Of a stretch of 64,000 nt of DNA, positions 1 to 10,800 are shown piece after piece; within the stretch, counting starts at the first letter, position 1; every line of letters begins with the position of its first letter. The stretch spans positions 3,658,001 through 3,722,000 of the forward strand of contig CM070596.1 in assembly GCA_036346395.1 (NCBI GenBank), given 5' to 3'. The stretch is from Hsuehochloa calcarea (taxonomy: Eukaryota; Streptophyta; Magnoliopsida; Poales; Poaceae). The notes below the pieces were generated by a model. The model saw nothing but the letters and a program-made list of their open reading frames with translations. It had not been told where the DNA came from and made no database searches. The position numbers and the translations under genes are program-made.

Positions 1-2743
1 CGATTACATGTGGGCCAATGCACAGAAATCCATGGCGTTAAGTAGAAAATGTAGCGCGGTTGACAGGTGGGCCCCAAGCCTTAAGCACCGTGCGTCGTGC
101 ACGCGGTCGGTGGACTAGGTCCAGTGAACCAGGTCACTAACACTGGGTCCCACATGTCAGTACACAAATTTTAAATCGGATGGATAAATGAAATAGCACT
201 GTTCACCAGACCTGCTAGTCAGTGATTGTGGCTAGTGTGGCTATCGGTAAGAAAAGTATTAAAGGGTTAAAGAAATTCGGAATTTATTTATTTATGCACT
301 AAAAAAAATCTGTTTAACTTCAAAAATGGATAACTAATTCATCTTAACTCCAAATTGGATGAAACTAGTGCTGGTAATTTTCATTTTTAATTAACTTAAT
401 TTCAAAATAGATCACAAATTTTTATCTATAACAGAGAATATAGTTAGGGAGAATAACACATAAATCTATTATTTTTATAATAGAAAAAGGCGGATAACTT
501 TAGAAACTCATAACTAAATCATAAAAACCTCAAAGGAGGTAAACTCTACTATTTTGGGCTTATAATAATATTCTCTATTTATATATGTAACCCTTTGTCT
601 CCCTACTACTCTTCAATGTTTTGCCAAAATGTTAAATTGAATAAATTACATTTTTGGGACATTGAAATTCAAATTGTTGTAACACTTACATACTAAATGC
701 AAATAGAATAATTCTTTCACCTAAATTCGTATTAAATCATAAACTAGCTACTATTTGAAAATCATGTATTTTTTAGCATTTTAATTTTTGTGATATTTCT
801 CGATGTTTATCGGTATTTTTATTCTATAGAGCCCGAAGCAATCAACGTAGATTCTTACACCACCGAGAGTGAGCAACTAAGCTTCCAGCAAGGCAAGCAT
901 CATGTGAACTTTCTTTTTGCGTCATATTGATCCCAGTTTTAATACACTAGTGTTTGAAATGCAATGATATTGCTTGTATGCTATTTTCGGTATATCATTA
1001 TGTTGTGAGTAGTTAGCTATGTCCTACACTTGCTGGTTATCCTTGATAATTCCTTTATAATTATGCTTAAGATATATGCTTGTGATGATGTGAGGCTTGT
1101 GTGTTGAATGCTTAGCCATTGCAGGTCTAGAAAACACAATAGATAAACTGACGGGATTAGCTCGTTAATTGTGGGAGACACATAACAATTCTTATTCTTT
1201 TATTAATTTTGTCCAGATTGTTATATCTAGTTATTGAGTTCAAAAATTGTTGTTGTTAAATGGTTTTGGGTCTGGACAAGTGGTTGTAGTGTAGGTGTTG
1301 TTATGCTTGAGACTCAGGTTTGTGGTTGTCTTTCTCGGACCATTAAGGACCGAGCCCTGGACTTACACTCCAAGTACTAATCGTGCTATCACATGCGGGA
1401 TATGGGTACCATACGGTTAAGTAAGGGGGAGTTTTGTTATGTTAAGTCCCATGGTGGTGTGAGGACATTTGAGTTTGATCATTTGTTTGGAGGAGCCGAT
1501 GTAATTTTCTATAGTGTGCATGAGAACACCAATTTTGGTTATTTACATTACATCGGTATTTTTTCAATGCAACTTGTGAGCCCGCTTAGCAGGCGCTATC
1601 CATAGCTTGTACTAAGTATGGGAACAACTCATAAGGGGGACTTATCTCAATAGGACTTTCTTGCTAAAAATGACAGTATCTCGATTCTCCCTGGCCGGTA
1701 TACCTAAGGAAGCGTGTTATTTTTCGGAGGCATCCGGAGGCTTACGGGCTAGTCGGGTCGTGTGGGTAAAGTTGTACACCTCTGCAGAGATAATCTATTC
1801 GAATAGCCGTGTCCACGGTTATAGACAACACTTGGTTTAAGTATGCTTCATCGTTAGACTTGAAAATTAAAAGTTGACATGATTACAATTGGTTACGGCA
1901 TGAATGGGATATTCGTGCACTTTAGTTTATCAAAGTGGACATCCACTTTGATCTTGATTGATCTATACTACTACATATGTCTTGTGAAACCTTTCTTGAA
2001 TAATCGATTTACAACTTAGCTTTTGAAAACTAGATGGTCTAGGAATGTAAGATGTTGCGTTTTATGCCAAAGTAGAACCACTAAAGCTATCATTTGATTG
2101 CCCAATATGCATAACTAATTTTTCTTTATGTACGACTTGCGAGTACCCTTTTGTACTCAGCTAGGTGTTTGCTGGCTTTTCAGGTGAGGACGATTTTGAG
2201 CCCGATGAGCTCGTTAGTGCTGATTTAGGCGATACTGACGAGTAGTACTGTTATTTAACCCCCAGTAGGTTGCCAGGGGTTATGGGGCACGCCATACTGG
2301 ACTTTTGGTTTATTTAACTTGCTTCCGCTGCTGCATTATGTTCTTATTTGAATTTGGTCGGTCGGCCACTTGTAATAGTTGTAAACTTGACTATTATTGA
2401 TGTATATTTTTTCTACTGTCAATGTATGATTGTTGTGTGGATGTGATCAATGTTGAAGGTGAGTTTGGGGCATGTTGGTCGCTGATCTTGGGAGCCAACA
2501 TGGTCTCATCTTCGCTGTTGATGAATTCCCCTTTACTCATTTAAGTGGGGGCTTGAACCGTTGGAGAACCGATCATCATGTAGTGCTCGCAGAGGAGCAG
2601 CGCGTATGATCACCGGGGCTCTAGTTTGGTTGGGCCTCCCACTTGGATGGAGTAGACTTGGAATTCATTTACTTGAGGCCCGAGTTACTTCCTTAAGATC
2701 GGGATTGTCTCGGTCTTATGGGATTAACCCGGGGGTACTCACA
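1..2743 (+). repeat. Gypsy-type long LTR-like sequence, copy A (left edge outside window)
   Basis: AT-rich non-coding sequence ending in ACTCACA just before a primer-site-like stretch (TGGTATAAGAGCC at 2748). The block at 1775-1840, with TCTGCAGAG followed by ATTCGAATAGCCGTGTCC, and the GAGTACCC...GTACTC block near 2137 recur, diverged, in the same order at 6911-6985 and 7279-7295 (copy B). That order and the downstream primer site fit a long LTR of a Ty3/gypsy element. Short ORFs in it, such as 1393-1605 and 2561-2755, look like chance. Assignment to gypsy is from motif style, not a search. Confidence 0.55.
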
Positions 2744-2747
2744 GCGT

Positions 2748-5400
2748 TGGTATAAGAGCCATACTGACTGTAGGTTAGAAATAGCACTGGCATTAGTTTT
2801 AGTAAGCCTCTTGGGTCAAAATATTTTAAATTATCAAATTTATTTCCTAAAGCTAAGTTGAGAATATCTTTTATTCCTCATCCATCTTAGTATCATTTCT
2901 CACCTTACTCTCGTTTGATTTGCAAAACTAACTTCCCTTGCTTATTCTTGTCCTTAGAGACTCAAGCTGAAGATGTGGATGGGTACCCGGCGCTTCTCCG
3001 AAATATGATGTGGGGGCAAACTTCACCTACCAACCCATGTACTTCATCTGCCGTTGAGATCAAGGACCAGGAATGGAAGACTATCGGGCTGTGATCCACC
3101 TCATTTCAAGACAAGCTGCAGGGAGTATTCCGTCCCATTTTCAAGCTCGTGGCACTTCCGAGGCCATGGCTTTGCAAGAAGTGGCTCGTATGGCCATGAG
3201 TCGTCTTCGTTATGACTTGACGGAGTTGTCTCAGCCACCGTACGACCACTTTCCTATGCAAGCACATGGTGCGGAGGTGAACACCTTCGCCGGGATTCAG
3301 TACGGGGAGGATCCCCATGTTAGCAACTAGCAAGGTTGGTCCACATCACGGACCAAATGTGTCATTGCGCCTTACACGAGCTTTGGGAGATGCGTCGTCG
3401 TCTCATCATAGCTCAGGAGCATCTGCAACCCCTATGCAATATGGGGCTTGTAGCTCCAGCACATGCTTATGGGGAGAACGGGGTCTCCCCATATGCATCT
3501 GCGCCATCGGAGTACCATCTTCCTCAAATGGGAGGGTAGGTTCCCAATCATGGACTGCGACGTCTAGGCTCGTATGTCAGTGGGTTTTTCTCGCACTCAA
3601 AGGTCGGAACCTGAAGAAAGACACGTCATAGGATCCCCTCTACGCCTCACCAATCCACTTGACCCCGACGATACGGGATCCCCGGGATATCACCTTCTGG
3701 ATGAGTTCCCGGTGAATTTTGATCGAGAAAATAGATAGAGTGTTAGAGTAGTACGCTCCTGTCCGGACAAGTGTCCAACGAGCATGTCTCTTTCTATTTA
3801 TGCAATCGGTTATTAGTTGTTGAACTCTTCATGTTTCTTTTGCAAGGACTTTTGTTTCGGACAGTTACCATTTGCTTACGGGCCTACATGGATGTAATTG
3901 TACCAAAAAATTACGATTTAAGTATTGGATCTTGTACTAGCCTTAGTGCCTTTGTACCCCCATTTAGTGTTAAGTTTTTGCGTATTATTTACCATTATGC
4001 ATGAATAGTTATGGATATCGAGGGATATGTGCATGATCTTAGGATGATGAGTCAATTGGCAATGGCATTGTTGGTTTGCAAAAATCTCGCGTTTTCGGGT
4101 TTACTCCAGTCTTTGTCAGTCATTTGGCGGTCGAACCGTAGGGTTCTTGGTTCGACCGACCGATGGAGAGGTCCGACCGGCAATGCTTGCCGGTCCGACC
4201 GCCAAATGGTGTTGATGGAGTTTGGGGCTAGGCCAAAAATAGGTTGTGTAGGCAAGTGAGGGGAGTCTCTTGGATGTGGTCACATAATTTTTGGAGCTCC
4301 CAGCCAAAAGTTCTATTCATTTGAAAACTCCAGAAGGTTTCGGATTTTCGAGATGAAAATTTGGCTAAGACTTTTCGGGCGGTCCGACCGCCGTTGTGGA
4401 ATCGGTCGGACCGGCCTCAAGCCTCAAGCCTCTCGCCCTTATCACCTCATGAGCACGTCCAAGCCGTCGTGTCGTCCCTTTCATCTCGCCGCCTCTCCTC
4501 GCTATTTAAGCCTCAACCGAGTGCGTCATCTTGCTCAACAGCCTCTCCTCTATGTTTCGCCTTCCTTTCTACCTCGGGTGATGTAGGAAACAAGCCACTC
4601 CATTCACCTTCCCTAATTCCGGCCGCTGGCTCCGCCCGTTGATTTCCGCTGTTAAGGTAAGCTTTAGGCTCCATTGTCTCATGCTTCTTGGTCACCTTGA
4701 CCTCTTCTCTCTAATGCATATCTTCTTCATCCTTGTTGTGCCCCAGAGCTGCTGGAATGCCTTCATCCCCGTCACCGTCCCGGAGCATGCCAACCTGCCT
4801 CGCCGCACTCGATCTCTTTTTTTTTCACCTGGCTTCCAACTAAGCCCTTTCGTTCCAGTATGTTCTAACTCGTTGTAAACATGGTAGGCTAGTCAATGAA
4901 CCTCCTAGTTGACTGTAGTGTAGCCGCACCATAGCACCACACGACGCCGCCGCAAGCCGCTGTGGAGAGCTCGGTGCATTGCTTCTCCTTGAGCACTGAG
5001 AGCACTGTTAACTTCGACGTAGCTTGTAGATGGTAATTGGAGCGTTAGTTTCCAAATTTAAGTTGTGTAGGGCACTTGTCCAGGTTCACAGTAGCGCCGC
5101 TGACGACCTCGCCGCCGTGCCTTCGCTTCGGACCATCTCCCACCGCGTTGTCACCACTGTTAGGGTCGTGTCGGTACTTGCATTCTATTTTGCTAGTCGT
5201 GGGTGGTCGCCGGAGCCCCCTCCACTGGCGCTGAGCTCGCCTAGAGCCCAGCCATGGCCTCTTTGGCCGCACCTCTATTCTAGAGGAAGATGATATCATA
5301 GAGTTGCTAACTTGCGGGCCCAAGGTGATTAGGTTAATCGTAGTTAGTTAACAAACAGTTAGTAGTTAATTTCTGTATGACACATGAACCCTCGGTAATT
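2748..5400 (+). mobile_element. Internal region of a decayed, pol-less gypsy-type element
   Basis: It begins with a degenerate primer binding site (TGGTATAAGAGCC, one change from the usual TGGTATCAGAGCC). An 85-codon ORF at 3073-3330 (MEDYRAVIHLISRQAAG start) resembles the gag-like leader proteins of non-autonomous rice gypsy elements. No protease, reverse transcriptase, RNase H or integrase motif is visible. From about 4000 to 4660 the sequence changes character: it is rich in GGTCCGACCG-type palindromes and may be a separate nested insertion. No intact gene is supported here. Confidence 0.4.
4120..4208. repeat. Near-perfect inverted repeat built on GGCGGTCGGACC-like arms
   Basis: The left arm, starting CATTTGGCGGTCG near 4120, is matched by CCGACCGCCAAATG ending near 4206, with one mismatch over about 17 bp and a spacer of about 50 bp. 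The spacer holds further CGACCGACCG and GGTCCGACCGG words, and similar words return at 4378-4415. The words look like a family property of a repeat, not a gene regulatory site. Confidence 0.6.
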
Positions 5401-5439
5401 AAAAAAATCTAATTAAACCGTAGGTTAGTGTACGTATGT

Positions 5440-7590
5440 ATGACACACATGCCCCACTACTTAAAACTCGTGTATAGACCCACTCCATATTTGAAGTCAC
5501 TGACGTGTGGGGCCCTGGCCCTATGAATCGTTGGGTAGACCAAGTCCGTGTGGACCGCGATCCTACCTATTAGTCTCTCGGGTTTTTACAAATAAAAATA
5601 ATTAGAAAAGAAATTTAAAACCCGATTGGACTCACCTATCAGCCGCATATGTTTTTCCTTAAGAAAAATAACCAGCAAAGAAAATAAAACCGATTGGACC
5701 CCACTTGTCAGACACATAGGGTTTTCTTAATAAAATTGATTGAAAAAGAAAAAGGAAATTTGACCGAACTCGCCTGTCAGGGATTTCAGATTATTTGGAA
5801 TTTCCTCTCGAGTTGAACTTTGGAGAGCTTGTTCTCCATCGTTTCAAATCCAAATGATTTTTTTTATTTTTAAATTCATATAAATTCCAACAATACCAAA
5901 ATCATATTTTTTTTTGTTTTCATTTGAATTTATATGAGTTCATGTGTATTTATTCGAAACCATCGTTTAAGCTTAAATAGATTCCAATGCCATGAATAAT
6001 TCATCACTGCTTTAGGACAAAATCAAGACCAAGTAATATTCATTTTTGAGCAAGGCTAGTCCTTACGATTGATCATGTTGAACCTACTTTTCAAATGCAA
6101 ATTACATTGCTTGAAAGTATTACTTGCATGCTTGTTATTAATTATGAAGCACTCTGTTTAATGTTGATACCGGGCTATGTCATGTGTTGTTATATACTAT
6201 TCCCTTCCTTTATTGTTGATAACCCATTTTACCTTTTCATCCTAGGCTAATTATTACATTAATAGATTGCTATTGGTTAATCAATATTTACTATTGGTTG
6301 TGCTTAGACATTACTTAGCAGTTAAATTGAATATAACACAAACATTGTCATAATAATACTTAGATATGATTTGAATCGTAGTGTGGTAATATGGTTTACC
6401 ATTGAAAATAATAAAATTTTATATAAAATGGTGGAGACTTGGGGCGAGTGGTTGATATGAGATCGGTGCAGAGGCATGCACGAGAGTTGGGTTGTGGATT
6501 ACTCGTTTGAGTCAATTAAGAACCGAATCATGTTTCTAAACTAATAAACCGTGCAACCACGTCTAGTATGAGATAAACCTGGCCAATTAATTTGCTCAGT
6601 TTCCAACATAAATCCCGTGCATAGTAGTAGGTGGATCTCTATACGATTTCTATCGTGGAGAGTTTTTAAATACAATTTCTATCATCGAGAAGGGCGGAAG
6701 ACTCCCTAACAAGGAGAGTGTCTCATTGAAAATGCGTCCCATAACGGAGCATTTTGGGGGCGCCCCTTAACGGTCATTGTTCCAGTGTTGAGTGGTTCCC
6801 CGCTAGAGCGGGTCAAGTGTTGGGACTAGGTATTAGAAAAGCCTTGTTATGATCATCTCCGTCGCATGCCCAAGGAAGCGTGGTATAACCGATATTATGA
6901 GTTGATCATATTTTATGAGTAAAGTTATACAATCTCTGCAGAGTATTTAATACATTCGAATAACTGTGCCCCCGGTTATGGGCATTGTGCGAAAAACCAC
7001 ACAATATTTAATAAATGTGGAATGATGACATGTTAACGTAAAAATGATTGTAGCGATGATATAGGTGGATGGAACCTCATGTAATAAGTGGATGGATCCG
7101 TACTTTATGATAAAACTTGCTTATAATCAACACTTTGGTTTGACATTAAAAATGGCTAGGTCATATGCTTATAAAATAATTATAGTATTTGAGCAAAACC
7201 TACGTTGTGCTAAAATAACTATAAGACCACTCATTTGGAAAGCCTTGCATCTATATAATTGTATTTGGTGCAAGAGCTTGTTGAGTACCTTCGTACTCAT
7301 TGTTGCTCAAATATGTTGATTCATCCTACGAGACTGAAGATCCAGTGTATGGATACTTTTATGCGTCCGACTTTGGAACTAAAGATAATAGTGATAACTA
7401 AATTGTTGCCCCAATCAATTACTTGTGGCAGATTATAGAGACCCCCATTTTGTTTACTTATCTTCCGCCGCTTTATACTTTTTTAAACTCGTTGGCCTAT
7501 CTGGTCCGTTATATAAGAATTTGGTTCTTTTATTTCAACACATGTATGAAAGTAATATTCACTAATATTGTACTATATGAGCTAACTACC
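5440..7590 (+). repeat. Gypsy-type long LTR-like sequence, copy B
   Basis: This stretch follows the same order of landmarks as 1-2743: a start with GGACCCCACTTGTCAG-like words, the TCTGCAGAG...ATTCGAATAACTGTG block at 6940-6985, a GAGTACCTTCGTACTC block near 7279, and CTTCCGCCGCTTTATA near 7465. Identity looks modest, so either this is the old second LTR of the same element or an independent insertion of a related family. Its right edge lies about 270 bp from the WDR11 start codon. Confidence 0.5.
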
Positions 7591-7863
7591 GTCCGAATCC
7601 GGACTCGACATTTTCACACATGACTGCACCCGCGGCCCACCGGGCTACGAGCCCATCCGTGCGCGAATCATAAAGCATGCGGTGGTTCACTTGCGACGAA
7701 CCAGATCTCCTCCACCTCCACGGCCCGGCGGCCGTACCAGTCTTCCTTTCCGGTTTCCTCCTACAATCACAGACCCACCCACCCTCCTCATTTCTCAAAT
7801 TTCGAATGGTGCTTCGCGACGAGATCTGACATCTGAGAGACCATTCTCACCTCCGCCCACGCG
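7591..7863 (+). promoter_or_regulatory. WDR11 upstream / 5' UTR region
   Basis: GC content rises sharply from about 7620 and the sequence carries CT-rich tracts such as CTCCTCCACCTCC (about 7706), typical of grass leaders. I see no clear TATA box at a defined distance. The start codon at 7864 is the first ATG in frame with the WDR11 N-terminus. The promoter is squeezed between LTR-like copy B and the coding region. Confidence 0.4.
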
Positions 7864-10800
7864 ATGGCGTCCTCCGCCTCCGCCGCGCCGCCCGCCTCCC
7901 CGTCGTTGCGATCCCACGGCAATGCCTCCGTGTTCTCCTCCGCCTCCACCGCCGGCGGCGGCAGCGGCAGCGCCACGGTGATGATGCTCCCGGGGCCCCC
8001 GAGCCGCGGCAACGGCGTCTGCATCGACCTCAGCCCCTCTGGCCTCCTCGCGCACGGCGCTGGCAGCAGCGTTGTCGTCTCCGACCCGCGCTCCATGCAG
8101 CTCCTCTGCGTCCTCCCCATGCCCTCCTCCTCCCTCGCCTCCTTCGTCACCGCCGTCCGTTGGGCTCCCTCGAGCGCGCCCTCGCTGGCTGCGGGCGACG
8201 ACGGCGAGGACGACCACCGACCGCTCCGCCTTGCCGCCGGCGACCGCCACGGCCGCATCGCCGTCTGGGACGCCCGCGCGCGCGTCGTCCTCCACTGGCT
8301 CAACCTGGACGAGGCCCGCGGGGTCGCGCCCGGCTCCGGTGGCGGCGTCCAGGACCTATGCTGGATCCACCACGCCTCCGGATGGCTCCTCGCCTCCATT
8401 CACGGCCCCTCGCTGCTCTGCATCTGGGAGACGTCCAACAACCCGCGCGTCCTCTGGATGTTCGACGCATCGCCCGAGTACCTCTCCTGCCTCCGGCGCG
8501 ATCCCTTCGACGCCCGTCACCTCTGTGCGCTCGGCCTCAAGGGCTTCCTCCTCTCCGCCGTCCCGCGGCAGGACTCCGACATCTCGCTGCAGGAGCACCG
8601 GGTGACCTGTGGCGCGGGGGACGTTGCGGAGCTGCAGAGGCTGGAGAAGGAGATGTCGGCGCCAGCGCCAGCCCCGGCGCTCGCGGCCTTCCCGCTCTTC
8701 GCGGCAAGGCTCTGCTTCTCCCCGCTGTGGAGACACATCCTGTATGTCACGTTCCCACGGGAGTTCATCGTCTTTGACCTCAACTACAGCACTGCGCTCT
8801 CTGTTACTCCATTACCCAGGGGGTTTGGCAAGTTCTCGGATGTTATGGCCGATCCAGATCTTGACCTGCTCTACTGCACTCACCTCGATGGCAAGCTGAG
8901 CATCTGGAAGCGCAAGGAGTGAGTTTGCAGTCATACCGTTCATGCAGATTTTGTAGAATTAGAATGTAGCAAGTACATAAATCAGAACTTGACCGAATGC
9001 CCAAACTCATGCAAACTAAATTTGCAAGACAAGTGTGATAATGGACTCTTTCTTTTCATGGTTGAGTGTAGCTGTAGAAAATGTGCAATCAATTGCCTAG
9101 TTTTCAAAATGCATAGAGAAAACAAAGTTCAAAATGCTGCAAATAATAAGCTATTAGATAAGCTTATAAATTATTTATAACGTTGGGAGTGTGCTGACAA
9201 ACATAGAACTGCTATACAGCCATGGGGTGTCAAGTATGTTGACACTGAAAAGGAATGAACTCAATATATGTGTGTGCATAGATACCCATTGATCTGTGTA
9301 CTAATTGAGAACAGATTATTCTTGAAATCATACATGCCACTGTAAAGTTCCCACTTTTGAGATATGCCACTACAAAGTTCATTCTTCGAAATATGCCATT
9401 GAAGAGTGCACACTATTTGAAATATACCATTATAAACTTTTTTAAGACCTCTCTCTCTCTTCACCACCTACCATGGCCGAACCCTTTCCATGGACAACAC
9501 CAGCGGCGGCGGCAAGATCCTAATATCCTCACCCGCGGCTTCTCCCACTAATCCCCTTTACCAATTGGCCTCATCACGCCTCATCAGCACGACATCATCC
9601 TGCTTGAGCTGCTGTCCGGGAAGGAGGAGGCGTTTGTCATGGCCCGTTGCCTCCCTGAGCTCTTGCCATCGCTCGCCATGGCCCGCCACCTCCTCGAGCT
9701 CCAGTCGTGCGCTACTGCTCGCCATGGCCCACTTCCTCCCTGAGATCCGGCAGTTGCCTGCTCACCATGGACACTGCTGCTCGCCGTGCCACCGTTGGCC
9801 ATGGCATGCTTCCTCCCCGAGCTTCGGTGTTCACTGCTTGCCTTGGCCCACCTCCTTCCCGAGATCTAGTAGCGGCCTGCTCGCGATGGACGCCGCTCGC
9901 CGCCGCCGTTGGCCATGGTCCTCTTCCTCCCCGAGCTGCGGCCATCGCTGCTGGCCATGGCAGCTGCTTGCCGCCACTGTCCCTTCCTCAACTTTGGCGA
10001 ACCAAGAACTTGCCTTATCTCTTCATCTGTTGAGCGAGGAGGGAGGAGGAGAGAGGGGAGAAGGAGCGGGGAGGAGACGGAGTGGCGGGGAGAGGTCGCA
10101 AAGGAGGGTGCGGGCGGTGGAGTGATGGCGCAGGTGGGGCGGCATCCATGGGAAGTGGTGGAGGAGGTGGGGAGGAGAAATGAAAAAGACGGGTATTTTT
10201 TTGGGTCCAAAATGGCATATCTCCACTTTCGTTCACGTAGGAGTGGCATATCTCGAAGAATGAACTTTGTAGTGGCATATCTTAAAAGTAGGAACTTTGT
10301 AGTGGCATGTATCTAAATAACCCTTTTATAAATGTCATTGTGCCATTATTCTGTGTATGTTTCTTCAAAGTGTGTAATCTATTCTTAGTTTATTGGCATA
10401 TGTACTTAACAATTTTATGCACCCATCTGCATAGTTTCAGTACATTTATACATAAATAGCATACCAGCGGTGCTATTTTTGTAATATATTAAGTTTCTCC
10501 TATGTTTTTTGGGTTGTAGGGGTGAACAAGTGCATATGTTGTGTGCAGTGGAAGAGCTCATGCCTTCAATTGGTACAATTGTTCCTCCCCCGGCAGTTCT
10601 TGCTACTACAATTTGGCAGTCAGAGTCTATTTTCCATAACATCGACAAGCAATCTCAGGATTTGACACAAATGCAATATTCACATTTTGTAATGTCTGAT
10701 ACAAATTCAAACCAGAATATGTATCAAGGGACCATGACATATCTAACGTCGATATCTGAAGATGGGAAGATCTGGTCTTGGCATTTATCTTTTGACAAGT

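Noticed and set aside
1393..1605. 70-codon ORF in the first LTR-like copy
   Set aside because: No domain, and it lies in LTR-type non-coding sequence.
8072..8777. Several long overlapping ORFs on both strands in WDR11 exon 1
   Set aside because: They are shadows of the GC-rich coding frame; only the 7864 frame carries WD-type sequence and joins exon 2.
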